DNA of 64,000 nucleotides from assembly GCA_028279595.1 (NCBI GenBank), contig JANQNK010000006.1:1-64000 (forward strand), written 5' to 3'. Positions 17,438 to 25,162 of this stretch are shown in pieces. The notes below the pieces were generated by a model that did no database searches, was not told the origin of the DNA, and saw only the letters and a list, made by a program, of their open reading frames with translations. Source of the stretch: Thermoplasmatota archaeon. GTDB lineage: Archaea > Thermoplasmatota > JAKEGO01. Made by a program: the position numbers and the translations under genes. Every line of letters begins with the position of its first letter. Positions within the stretch are counted from its first letter, which is position 1.

Positions 17438-19035
17438 TAGGATCCCTCCTCCATCATCTTCTGAAGTACACGTTCCCTGGCCACCAGGTCCACCTTCTTC
17501 TCCTCGAGCCGGATCCTGATCCGCTTAGCCTCATCTATCAGGGCCGCGACCTGTGATAGAAATATCTGCTGGCGCTCCTTGAACGCCTTGATCTTGAACT
17601 TGAGGTCCGCCTCCCTCTCCTCGAGGTTCTGCATCTCCGATTCCTTGAGGGCCACATCGACCGACCGACGGCGGATGTCCGCCTCGCGCTTGTCGAGCTC
17701 CGTGGCGAACCGTGAGAGCTCCTCGGACCGTAACTGGAGGTTCATCTCCTTCTCGCCGAGCCTTCCCTCCTTGTAGTCGATGTCGGGGCCTACCTGTTCG
17801 AACGTCGGCATCGGTCCCGGAACGGGCGAAGGCATCGGTACATCGGTCGTGATGCCCTTCTCCCGAGTTCGGAGGTTGTCCTCCCAGATCGCGAGGGTCT
17901 CCTCACGCCTGTCGAGGGCGTCCTCGAGCCTGGCGATCTCGAGCTGCTTCCTGGAGACCTCCTCCACCTCGACCTCCCGGACCATCATCTCGACCTCCTT
18001 CCGGATGAGCTCCTCCCTCGCCATCTGTTCCTCCTTCTTGAGGTCCTGCTCCATCTGCCGCAGCCCCTCCTCGCGGGCCTGCAGCAGCTCCTCGCGGCGC
18101 TCTATCTCCTCGACGAGAGCATTCCTCGTCGTGAGCTTTCCCGCGACCTGCGTCTGCATCGTGTTGATCTCGGCGATCTTCGCTTTGAGCTCCACCTCGC
18201 GGATGTCTATCTCGTCACGCTTCCGCTTGAACTCTTCGTACTTCGCCTCGTCGATTATGATCTCGACCTCCTTCTTCAGGAGGTCCTCCTTTATCGCATC
18301 GAGCTCCTGCTCCTTCTTCCGCATCGCTGCGTCCCTCTCCTCGAACGCGGCACGCATCTTGTCGAGCTCGTCCCTTCCGGCAACGAGCTTCTCCTCGATA
18401 TCCCTCTCGCGCTCCTCGAGGGCGTGCTCCCGGGCGGCAAGTTCCGCCGTTCCTGCTGCATCGCCGACGGGTGCCGATTCGATATCACGCCGGAGGTCCT
18501 CGATCTCTGCCTCCTTTCGTGCGAGGTCCCTCTCCCTCTCGGCGAGGTACTTCGTCTTCTTGTCGATGTCCGAGGTCGTGGTCCGTGTGACGTTGTCGGA
18601 TATCTTGTCCATGTTGTTCTTAATTTCGACGACGAGGTCCTCGAACATCGCGACGAGTTCGCTCTTCGTCTTCTCCCGACCGTCCTTGCGGAGGCGCTTC
18701 TCCGTCTTCTTGAGCTCCTCCTTCTTCCGCTCGATCGCCTCCATCATCTCGGAGATCTTGGTCGGCGGGACCTCCTTCACAGAGACGACGCGGATGTTCG
18801 TTTTGCCCTTGAGCTTGAGGTTGGGCGATATCGTATCGAGAAGCGACTCACCGACGCCGGGAACATTGAGCAGTTGCTTCTTCCGTGTGATCGGACCGTT
18901 GTCCTTGACGTACTTCACTATGGCTATCGCCTTCTTCTCGCCGAGGCCCGGAAGTACGAGGAAATCCTCTACCTTCGCCTCGTTGATGTTGATCGATCCT
19001 ATGACCTCTATCGGCGTAGCTCCCTTGTCTTCCAT
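17437..19035 (-). CDS. HhH-domain coiled-coil protein
   Basis: 532 residues and first gene of the operon. Residues ~10-75 form a tandem helix-hairpin-helix unit of ComEA type (ININEAKVEDFLVLPGLGEK, then LLNVPGVGESLLDTI), a non-specific DNA-binding or protein-docking fold. Residues ~90-530 are charged coiled coil, interrupted near residue 400 by a Pro-rich segment (MPSPVPGPMP). The Walker and ABC motifs are absent. GGGAGG precedes the ATG. Its stop overlaps the start of the 1839-residue gene. A DNA tether for the coiled-coil/ParA system is a reasonable hypothesis, not shown. Confidence 0.85.
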   Translation of the reverse strand: MEDKGATPIEVIGSININEAKVEDFLVLPGLGEKKAIAIVKYVKDNGPITRKKQLLNVPGVGESLLDTISPNLKLKGKTNIRVVSVKEVPPTKISEMMEAIERKKEELKKTEKRLRKDGREKTKSELVAMFEDLVVEIKNNMDKISDNVTRTTTSDIDKKTKYLAERERDLARKEAEIEDLRRDIESAPVGDAAGTAELAAREHALEERERDIEEKLVAGRDELDKMRAAFEERDAAMRKKEQELDAIKEDLLKKEVEIIIDEAKYEEFKRKRDEIDIREVELKAKIAEINTMQTQVAGKLTTRNALVEEIERREELLQAREEGLRQMEQDLKKEEQMAREELIRKEVEMMVREVEVEEVSRKQLEIARLEDALDRREETLAIWEDNLRTREKGITTDVPMPSPVPGPMPTFEQVGPDIDYKEGRLGEKEMNLQLRSEELSRFATELDKREADIRRRSVDVALKESEMQNLEEREADLKFKIKAFKERQQIFLSQVAALIDEAKRIRIRLEEKKVDLVARERVLQKMMEEGS

Positions 19036-19140
19036 CTAGGCGACCTCCCGGTCGATCGTGTGTCCGAAGAACGGACCCTCTCCCGCAAAGTTGATCGCAT
19101 GCCGAATCGGGGAAAACTTCGAAATGATTTCAAAATAAAA

Positions 19141-19156
19141 GACCGAGGCTTCGGTC
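19141..19156 (-). promoter_or_regulatory. leader hairpin with T-run upstream of the HhH coiled-coil operon
   Basis: On the minus strand GACCGA-AGCC-TCGGTC forms a 6-bp stem followed at once by TTTTATTTTG, 105 bases before the operon start. It could be an attenuator-like terminator; the T-rich part alternatively supplies the operon's TATA element. Confidence 0.35.
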
Positions 19157-19199
19157 AGGTCGACCCATGAAACCATTCCCCCTTTCCGGACCATTCAAC

Positions 19200-19640
19200 C
19201 ACCTTGCGGGCGACAAAACATTATGGATTTTCCCTTTTATTAATGTATCGATTAATACTGTATTAGGAGAAAATTCTTTTTCTAGGAAAATTTTTCCATA
19301 TTTACAGATGTTTTTTCATAGCCAGTACTTTTTTTTTCTGCCGTTTTTCTCCACTGATGAACGTATTTATTATCTAAAATATCGAATTTATCAAATCATT
19401 TTTTCTGTCTTTTTTTTCTTTTTTTTTTATTATTTTTTCCCATTTTTTCTACTTTTCCCTCTCATTTTTCCATCCTTTTTTTCCGAATTTTTTCACATTT
19501 TTTTCTTTTTTTTTTGTAGTTTTTTTCCTCCTTTTTTTCTGGAAATCACTGGATCATTTCCTAACAAATTATCCTGTTTTTCAGGTTACATCATTCGAAC
19601 TACTTACCGTTCCTTGAGGAAAATTCACATGCTCGAAACA
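19200..19640. other. pyrimidine-rich AT-rich tract without genes
   Basis: About 440 bases dominated by T-runs of 4-12 separated by C, A or G on the plus strand, in an otherwise GC-rich sequence. The long open frame across it encodes a Phe-rich low-complexity string and is not credible as a gene. The tract separates the leftward coiled-coil operon from rightward tRNA-Lys. No clear direct repeats, integrase or origin-recognition-box consensus could be recognised by eye. Possible roles are a DNA-unwinding element or an A-rich untranslated RNA on the minus strand. Confidence 0.6.
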
Positions 19641-19688
19641 GGCTAATATGATCTCAGATCGGTGTCTATCTCAGGCATCGAATTCAAT

Positions 19689-19699
19689 TAGGATTAAAT
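19689..19699 (+). promoter_or_regulatory. TATA box of tRNA-Lys
   Basis: GGATTAAATAC lies 26-36 bases upstream of the tRNA 5' end, the expected distance for an archaeal tRNA promoter. Confidence 0.6.
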
Positions 19700-19723
19700 A
19701 CCCATAGCAGGATTCCGCGGCAT

Positions 19724-19797
19724 GGGCCTGTAGCTCAGCCCGGCAGAGCATCTGGCTTTTAACCAGGTGGTCGGGGGTTCAAATCCCTCCAGGCCCG
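19724..19797 (+). tRNA. tRNA-Lys (anticodon UUU)
   Basis: A 74-base cloverleaf. The acceptor stem GGGCCTG pairs with CAGGCCC, with discriminator G. The anticodon stem TCTGG/CCAGG closes loop CTTTTAA, giving anticodon TTT. The T-arm contains GGTTCAAATCC. CCA is not encoded and no intron is present. Confidence 0.95.
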
Positions 19798-19845
19798 TAG
19801 CGGTTCTAAACGAATTTAATTTAAGGTACGGGCCTATCGGAAACG

Positions 19846-19866
19846 AACCCCGGATAGAGCGGGGTT
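19846..19866 (+). repeat. inverted repeat between tRNA-Lys and the first aconitase gene
   Basis: AACCCCG-GATAGAG-CGGGGTT, a 7-bp perfect stem with a 7-base loop, 49 bases after the tRNA and 56 bases before the next ATG. It could be a processing or termination signal for the tRNA, or an operator for the gene that follows. Confidence 0.45.
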
Positions 19867-19921
19867 GTTCGGAAATCAACTTTCATCGTAATCCTTAAAC
19901 CCCCCGTCACTATGCATCCCC

Positions 19922-21172
19922 ATGAGCGGGTCGATGATCGAACAGATATTGCAGAATCATTCAACCGATGATGTATCCCCGGGAGAGACGATATGGCTCG
20001 ATATCGACGTCAGGTCGGCGCGTGATTTCGGCGGAGCGAACGTCGTCAAGAACCTGATGAAATGGTATCCCGACGACCCCGTGCTCGATCCCGCGAAGAC
20101 CTTCTTCACATTCGACTGCGTCGTTCCCGCGAACAACATCCCCTATGCTAACAATCAGCAGATCTGCCGCGATTTCGCAAGACAGCACGGCGTCGAGGTC
20201 TACGACGTGGACAGCGGTATCGGCAGTCACGTGATGATCGAGAACGGGATCGCCGTACCCGGGGCGACGATAGTCGGGACCGACAGTCATCTCAACCTTC
20301 TCGGCGCTATCGGTGCGTTCGGTCAGGGGATGGGCGATCAGGACATCGCCTTCGCCTTCAAGACGGGACGGACTTGGTTCGAGGTCCCTAGGACCATGCG
20401 GATCGACGTCTCGGGAAGGCCCGCGAAGGGATCGACGGCGAGGGACCTCACCCTCGCGATCGTGGGCGAACTCGGTTCCCGGGGTTGCCTCGGCAAGGCC
20501 GCCGATTTCGACGGGCGCGCGGTGAAGGGACTCACGATCGACGGACGCATCACGCTATCGAGCATGGCGACCGAGATGGGTGCCGTGGCAGGATTGATAC
20601 CGCCCGACAGGAGCGTCATCGAGTACTGCAAGACCAGGGCGGCAGGACCGTTCAAAGCTGTCAATCCGAAGGACGGTGCGACCTACGATGAGGAGCGGAA
20701 CGTCGATGTCTCGGACCTCGGTCCGATGATAGCCCGCCCCGGACGGCCGGACGATGTGGTTCCCGTGAGCGAAGTGGGGGACGTCCCCATCGATTCGGCC
20801 TTCATCGGTTCCTGTACGAACGGCAGGTACGATGATATCACGAGGATCGCGGAACTCGTGGACGGAAAGCACATCCACAGGGACGTTTTCGCGATGGTCG
20901 TTCCCGCGACGAACGACGTCTACGGCCGCCTTCTCATGAGGGGGGACATCCAGACACTTCACCAGGCCGGATTCATCGTCATGAACCCCGGCTGCGGCGG
21001 CTGTGCCTCCGGACAGGCCGGAATGACCGGCGAAGGACAGGTCCAGGTCAGCACATCGAACAGGAACTTCAAGGGTAAGCAGGGTGCTGGCGACACGTAC
21101 CTTGCCTCGCCCGAGACCGTTGTCGCATCGGCCCTCGCCGGAAGGATAGTGACCCTCGAGGAGGTGGCCTGA
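19922..21172 (+). CDS. aconitase/isopropylmalate-isomerase family hydratase, large subunit (paralogue 1)
   Basis: 416 residues, the usual length of LeuC-type large subunits. Cluster ligands are in place: GSCTNGR and NPGCGGCASG; VGTDSHLN is a further family motif. The enzyme adds or removes water on a di- or tricarboxylic acid. The substrate cannot be read from the sequence; isopropylmalate, homoaconitate, citrate or mesaconate/citramalate are all possible. It overlaps the small-subunit gene (TGATG) and is followed by an HD-domain gene and, on the other strand, citrate-lyase genes. That context argues against a simple leucine-pathway role, since the set at 25163 is the better leuCD candidate. 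Confidence 0.88.
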   Translation: MSGSMIEQILQNHSTDDVSPGETIWLDIDVRSARDFGGANVVKNLMKWYPDDPVLDPAKTFFTFDCVVPANNIPYANNQQICRDFARQHGVEVYDVDSGIGSHVMIENGIAVPGATIVGTDSHLNLLGAIGAFGQGMGDQDIAFAFKTGRTWFEVPRTMRIDVSGRPAKGSTARDLTLAIVGELGSRGCLGKAADFDGRAVKGLTIDGRITLSSMATEMGAVAGLIPPDRSVIEYCKTRAAGPFKAVNPKDGATYDEERNVDVSDLGPMIARPGRPDDVVPVSEVGDVPIDSAFIGSCTNGRYDDITRIAELVDGKHIHRDVFAMVVPATNDVYGRLLMRGDIQTLHQAGFIVMNPGCGGCASGQAGMTGEGQVQVSTSNRNFKGKQGAGDTYLASPETVVASALAGRIVTLEEVA

Positions 21173-21699
21173 TGTCGCACACCTATGAAGGCAGGGTCTG
21201 GGTCATAACGGACAAGAACGGCAGGCTCATCGATGACGTCGATACGGACCAGATATTCCATAACAGTCATCTAGCCATCACGGAGATATCGGAGATGGGA
21301 CAGCATGCCCTGGGCAACCTCGATGGTTGGAAGACCTTCGCCGGGGAGGCTGCGTCCGGTGACATCCTGATATTCGGCGAGAACTTCGGCTCCGGTTCGA
21401 GTCGGCAGCAGGCCGTCGACTGCTTCGCCGCCCTGGGAGTCTCATGCATCGTCGCCAAGTCGTTCGGTGCGATCTACAAGAGGAATGCGATCAACTCAGG
21501 CCTACCGATTCTCGAGCTGCTCGATGTCGATATGGGCGAAGTATCCACCGGAGACAGGATCGTGGTGAACATCGATGCCTGCATCATTACCAAGGACGCG
21601 GCCCCGATCGGAGCCGTGAGGCCGATGTCGAAGGTCCAGAGGGAGATTATGGACGCTGGAAACATATTCCTCTATGCGAAACACATCGGGGGAGATTGA
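21172..21699 (+). CDS. aconitase/isopropylmalate-isomerase family hydratase, small subunit (paralogue 1)
   Basis: 175 residues, swivel domain of the heterodimer. It has the conserved DTDQI start, GENFGSGSSRQQAV and SFGAIYKRNAINSG. The substrate-recognition loop after DTDQI reads FHNSHLAITEISEMG, unlike the YL-type loop of paralogue 2 (RYLHLLEPSEMAEH), so the two enzymes probably act on different substrates (inference). It starts inside the large-subunit stop codon and ends directly at the ATG of the HD gene. Confidence 0.88.
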   Translation: MSHTYEGRVWVITDKNGRLIDDVDTDQIFHNSHLAITEISEMGQHALGNLDGWKTFAGEAASGDILIFGENFGSGSSRQQAVDCFAALGVSCIVAKSFGAIYKRNAINSGLPILELLDVDMGEVSTGDRIVVNIDACIITKDAAPIGAVRPMSKVQREIMDAGNIFLYAKHIGGD

Positions 21700-22212
21700 A
21701 TGAACGGAACCGAGATAATGAGAGAACTGCCCGAGATCGCCAAGATCGAGGACGAGGACCTTAGGGAGAAGACGCTGTTGACCTACCAGGCTGCGACAAC
21801 CAGGGGCGGTTGGTCGTCTCTGCACGATATACCTTTCACGCTCCTAATACCAGACCTCGACCGGGACTACGTCGACCACGTCAGGAGGGTGACGTCATCG
21901 GCCAGGGCCGTAGCCGCGACCCGTGACGACCTCGACATGGACACGGTGACTGCCGGGGCGCTCCTGCACGACGTCGGAAAGCTCCTCGAGTACGAGCCCA
22001 CCGACCCTGTCGTTAAGTCATCGTTCGGGCATCTCGTCAGGCACCCAGTGTCCGGAGCGGCCCTCGCGATGGAGTTCGACCTTCCCGATGAGATCGTCCA
22101 CCTGATAGCCGCCCATTCGAAGGAGGGCGAGGCGGTCTCGAGGACGGCAGAGGCCATACTGATCCATCACTGTGATTTCATCGATTTCGAGATCGAGAAG
22201 ACTAAACACTGA
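21700..22212 (+). CDS. HD-domain hydrolase
   Basis: 170 residues with the metal-binding pattern of HD phosphohydrolases: DHVRRV, LLHDVGK (the HD pair), RHPVSGA, AAHSKEGE and a late HHCDFID. Such proteins usually hydrolyse phosphomonoesters or nucleotides; the substrate here is unknown. The ATG abuts the stop of the hydratase small subunit (TGAATG) with GGGGGAGA upstream, so it is the third gene of that operon. It is convergent with citF. Its linkage to a hydratase suggests a metabolic rather than signalling role (inference). Confidence 0.85.
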   Translation: MNGTEIMRELPEIAKIEDEDLREKTLLTYQAATTRGGWSSLHDIPFTLLIPDLDRDYVDHVRRVTSSARAVAATRDDLDMDTVTAGALLHDVGKLLEYEPTDPVVKSSFGHLVRHPVSGAALAMEFDLPDEIVHLIAAHSKEGEAVSRTAEAILIHHCDFIDFEIEKTKH

Positions 22213-22220
22213 CGGCGTTC

Positions 22221-23765
22221 CTACTTGACCCTGTAGATAGTGTCAAGCATGGTGCCGTCGCGGTATTCGACGTAGGCTATCGGTTCATCCGTAAGCTCGG
22301 GTTCGTCGATACCACCGCCCATCTCAATGGCCATCTTCCTGAGATCGCCGATGTCCAGGATCGGCAGGTCGGATCCCTTGAGGGCGTCCACGAGGTCGTC
22401 GCGGACCGGATTTATCGCGATGCCTCGTTCCGTAGCGACGATGTCGACCGAATCACCCGGAGTGGACACGGTCACGACGTCGTCGACGATGACCGGGATC
22501 CTCCCCCTGAGGAGCGGGATCACGATGAGTGACACCCGCGAACCGGCTGCAGCGTCCGAATGGCCGCCGATGCCGTGGAGCAGCAGTCCGTCCGAGTGCG
22601 TGTTGACATTGACATTGAAGTCCAGATCGACCTCAGTTGCTCCGAGGAAGCACGCATCCTGCTGGTGCGTAACACATCCCTTGTTGTGAGGGTTCCCGAA
22701 CATGTAATGGGAGACCTCGACATGAGCAGGATCCTCCGAAACGGACCTGACCGCCGCGAGGTCGAACGCCTGCGCATCCAGGATGGCCTCGAGGGTGCCC
22801 TCCCTGAGCATGTCGACCACCACGCCGGTGATCCCCCCCATCGCGAAGCTGCCCACGATGCCCTTGGCCTTCATGTACTGATGTAGGTACCCGACCGCAG
22901 CGAGGGAGATGCCTCCGGCACCCGCCTGGAACGAGAAGCCGTCCTTTAGGTATCCGGAGTCCGCGAGGGCCGCCACGGCATATCGTGCGATGAGGAGCCT
23001 CGAGGGGCTCCTGGTCATCCTCGTAGTTCCCGACATGATGCCCTCGGGATCCCCGATCTGTGGCACCACGGCAACGACGTCGACGTGGGTCGATGGGATG
23101 CTCATGTGCGTGACCGGATAAGGGACGAGGTTGTCGGTGACGACGACAACCCTGTCGGCGTACTGTGCATCTATCCATGCGAACCCCATGGGTCCGAAGG
23201 CCGACGGACCGTTGACTCCGTTCGCATTGCCTAGCGGGTCGCATTCCGATGCTGCCAGGAAGGCAACGTCGATGTGAGCCTCCCCGGACTCTACCGCTCT
23301 TGTCCTTCCTCCGTGTGATCTTATGAACGTGGGTTCCGGGAACAGGCCGCTCGATGCGGCGCGCCCGAGGGGTCCGTTGAGGCTCCCGTCGATGAGGTCG
23401 ATGACCCCTTTCTCGGCCATCGCGATCATGGGTTCGTGACATGGGAATATCGCCGAGGGAAGGAGCCGCATCCCCTTCAGACCGGCCTTCTCTATCTCCT
23501 CCATGACCATGTTCATGACCCAATCCCCGTTCCTGAGGTGATGGTGGAACGAGACGGTCATGTTGTCAGCGAGGTCGACCCGCTTGATCGCCTCTGCGAT
23601 GGAATCGACCACCTTGTCGTCCGACGGTCTGTGGCTCCCCAACGGCGGGGTCGCCTTGTTCCCGGCAGGGCCTGTCGCGAAGACACCTGCATAGGGGGAC
23701 ACCGACCGTCCCCTTACCTCGGTGGGGACCGTCCTTCCGATGCTGTTCTCGGTGGTCCCGGTCAT
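22221..23765 (-). CDS. citF: citrate (or citramalate) lyase alpha subunit
   Basis: 514 residues, full length for CitF, the transferase subunit that exchanges the acyl group on the CitD carrier. N-terminal NSIGRTVPTEVRG matches the family start. FHHHLRNGDWVMN, DPLGNANGVNG, SFQAGAGGISLA and HQQDACFLGATEVDLDFNVN are typical blocks. The start is the ATG at 23765, overlapping the citE stop (ATGA); the open frame runs further upstream, but that part overlaps citE and is not coding. It is the last gene of citDEF. Citrate lyase and citramalate lyase share this subunit plan, so the substrate is open. Confidence 0.93.
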   Translation of the reverse strand: MTGTTENSIGRTVPTEVRGRSVSPYAGVFATGPAGNKATPPLGSHRPSDDKVVDSIAEAIKRVDLADNMTVSFHHHLRNGDWVMNMVMEEIEKAGLKGMRLLPSAIFPCHEPMIAMAEKGVIDLIDGSLNGPLGRAASSGLFPEPTFIRSHGGRTRAVESGEAHIDVAFLAASECDPLGNANGVNGPSAFGPMGFAWIDAQYADRVVVVTDNLVPYPVTHMSIPSTHVDVVAVVPQIGDPEGIMSGTTRMTRSPSRLLIARYAVAALADSGYLKDGFSFQAGAGGISLAAVGYLHQYMKAKGIVGSFAMGGITGVVVDMLREGTLEAILDAQAFDLAAVRSVSEDPAHVEVSHYMFGNPHNKGCVTHQQDACFLGATEVDLDFNVNVNTHSDGLLLHGIGGHSDAAAGSRVSLIVIPLLRGRIPVIVDDVVTVSTPGDSVDIVATERGIAINPVRDDLVDALKGSDLPILDIGDLRKMAIEMGGGIDEPELTDEPIAYVEYRDGTMLDTIYRVK

Positions 23766-24670
23766 TCCTCTCCCTCCCCCGTGTCGTCTGCCTCCACCTT
23801 TCGGAGGTCCAGTACCGATCCCGGAGCGGATGCTGCCTCTATCGTCCGCTGCGCCCTCTTGACGACCGGAGGATCGACCATCGCTCCGTCGACCTTCACG
23901 GCGCCGATCCCCTTTGCCTCGGCTGCTTCGGCAGCCTCGACGATCAGCCTGGCCCTTTCGACCTCGCGTTCGTCCGGTGCGAACGCATTGTGAATGGTCT
24001 CGACCTGGTTGGGATGGATGGCTCCACGGCCCGAGAATCCCAGGCTCTTCGAGTAGCGGCAGGCCTCGATCAGTCCATCCGCGTCGTCCACCCTCGAGAA
24101 GACGGAATCCAGCGGTTCGATCCCCGCGGCCCTCGCCGCGGCGACTATCGTCGACTTGGCGAAGAGGAGGGCTGTCTCGTCGGGACCGATCATCCCGAGG
24201 TCGGACGACAGGTCCTCGACCCCGAGCGTTATAGCGACGATCCTGTCCTCGGAGAGGGCTATCTCCCCGGCCTTGGAGAGGCCGAGGGCCGACTCGATTA
24301 TCGGTATTATCTTGAAATGTCCGTTGTCGATCCCCATCTCCCCTTCCATGCGATCGAAGACCGTGTCGATGAACCGTATCTGGTCCACGGATTCGCATTT
24401 CGGAAATAGAATTCCCGCGCAAGCCGGCGTAAGGACACGCATGTCCAACTCGGCGGTCTCCCTGTCCGAGTTCACCCTGATGAAGACGGCCGACCTGCCG
24501 AAATCCATCGACCTGATGGATTCGGAAACGAGGTCCCTTGCCTCGTCCTTCCGGTCGGCCGGGACCGAGTCCTCGAGGTCGAGGACTACGATGTCCGCTC
24601 CGTAGACGCCGCCGGCAGCGAGCATCTTCGGCTGTATCCCGGGGACGTACAGTCTGGAACGCATCAGCAT
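23762..24670 (-). CDS. citE: citrate (or citramalate) lyase beta subunit
   Basis: 302 residues of the HpcH/HpaI TIM-barrel family. This subunit cleaves citryl-ACP to oxaloacetate and acetyl-ACP (or citramalyl-ACP to pyruvate and acetyl-ACP). Motifs: RSRLYVPG, VLDLEDSVP (metal-binding), FIRVNS, PKCES, IPIIESA, LGVEDLSSDLG and GAIHPNQV. The start overlaps the citD stop. An ATG at 24664 (TGATG overlap) is an equally good start. The C-terminal ~20 residues are acidic. Confidence 0.93.
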   Translation of the reverse strand: MLMRSRLYVPGIQPKMLAAGGVYGADIVVLDLEDSVPADRKDEARDLVSESIRSMDFGRSAVFIRVNSDRETAELDMRVLTPACAGILFPKCESVDQIRFIDTVFDRMEGEMGIDNGHFKIIPIIESALGLSKAGEIALSEDRIVAITLGVEDLSSDLGMIGPDETALLFAKSTIVAAARAAGIEPLDSVFSRVDDADGLIEACRYSKSLGFSGRGAIHPNQVETIHNAFAPDEREVERARLIVEAAEAAEAKGIGAVKVDGAMVDPPVVKRAQRTIEAASAPGSVLDLRKVEADDTGEGEE

Positions 24671-24927
24671 TCGATACCACCCCTTCTCAGAGCAGTTCGG
24701 GTCCTCGCCCTGATGATCGGGTCCAGAGCACCCCTGTCAACGACCCGGACCGAACCGGATCCCACGGCATGTTCCTCGATGATCCCCCTGACGGCCGCCT
24801 CTACCCGCGATCTCGCGAGGGGCGCGCACTCGATCTCGATGACGATATCATCATCAGGACCTACAATAACGGAGACATCTCCCTTCTCTTCCGAACCCGC
24901 TGACGCATCGTTCTGGATTCCGGGCAT
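24664..24927 (-). CDS. citD: citrate (or citramalate) lyase acyl carrier subunit gamma
   Basis: 87 residues from ATG 24927, the right size for CitD. It shows the family pattern AGSEEKGDVSVIVGP (the Ser that carries the prosthetic group is expected here), VVDRGALD and IRARTRTAL. The start is supported by GGTGGT just upstream and a TATA box at 24958-24967; in-frame ATGs further upstream lie before that promoter. Genes for attaching the prosthetic group (CitC, CitX, CitG) are not in the window. Confidence 0.85.
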   Translation of the reverse strand: MPGIQNDASAGSEEKGDVSVIVGPDDDIVIEIECAPLARSRVEAAVRGIIEEHAVGSGSVRVVDRGALDPIIRARTRTALRRGGIEC

Positions 24928-24957
24928 CAGACCACCGTCAGACAATCGCCCGAGGCA

Positions 24958-24967
24958 TATAAATATA
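24958..24967 (-). promoter_or_regulatory. TATA box of citDEF
   Basis: Minus-strand TATATTTATA about 35 bases upstream of the citD ATG; the predicted leader is under 10 bases. Confidence 0.65.
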
Positions 24968-25023
24968 CTGTATTGGCCGGGGATCGAACCCGATGTCGGT
25001 ACTTCCCGGCACCTCCAACGATG

Positions 25024-25065
25024 GACGCGCTCGATGACGGGCCTATCCGTCATCAACGCGTCTCG
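25024..25065. repeat. palindromic element, copy 1 (upstream of leuC-type gene)
   Basis: Arms CGCGCTCGATGAC and GTCATCAACGCGTCTCG flank a 10-base centre. The inner GATGAC/GTCATC and outer GACGCG/CGCGTC are inverted repeats. The same arms with the same spacing recur at 46205-46246. It ends 97 bases before the hydratase start and 55 bases before its TATA box, so it is a candidate regulator binding site. Confidence 0.7.
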
Positions 25066-25120
25066 CCTATGTCGGGGCCGTCCGTCATGGGTCCGATATC
25101 GACGGTCGTCGAGGAAATGA

Positions 25121-25127
25121 TTTTATA
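25121..25127 (+). promoter_or_regulatory. TATA box of the second hydratase operon
   Basis: TTTTATA lies 36 bases upstream of the ATG at 25163; the leader would be about 10 bases and carries AGGTGATC. Confidence 0.6.
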
Positions 25128-25162
25128 GCCCTGTGCAGGTTCCCCATCGTTCAGGTGATCAA

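Noticed and set aside
11017..19035. SMC/condensin or Rad50 identity for the coiled-coil proteins
   Set aside because: Neither has Walker A, ABC signature or hinge features; the only ATPase in the operon is ParA-type.
19167..19646. 159-codon Phe-rich frame in the polypyrimidine tract
   Set aside because: The sequence is a translation of T-runs with no plausible fold or start signal.
19040..19720. DnaA boxes (TTATNCACA) in the AT-rich tract that might serve the DnaA-like protein
   Set aside because: None seen; and the protein lacks the domain that reads such boxes.
22221..24680. Open frame of 819 codons covering citF and most of citE
   Set aside because: The first ~300 codons are Arg/Gly/Pro-rich, overlap the clear citE gene in another frame and lack family motifs. 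citF starts at 23765 with an ATGA overlap.
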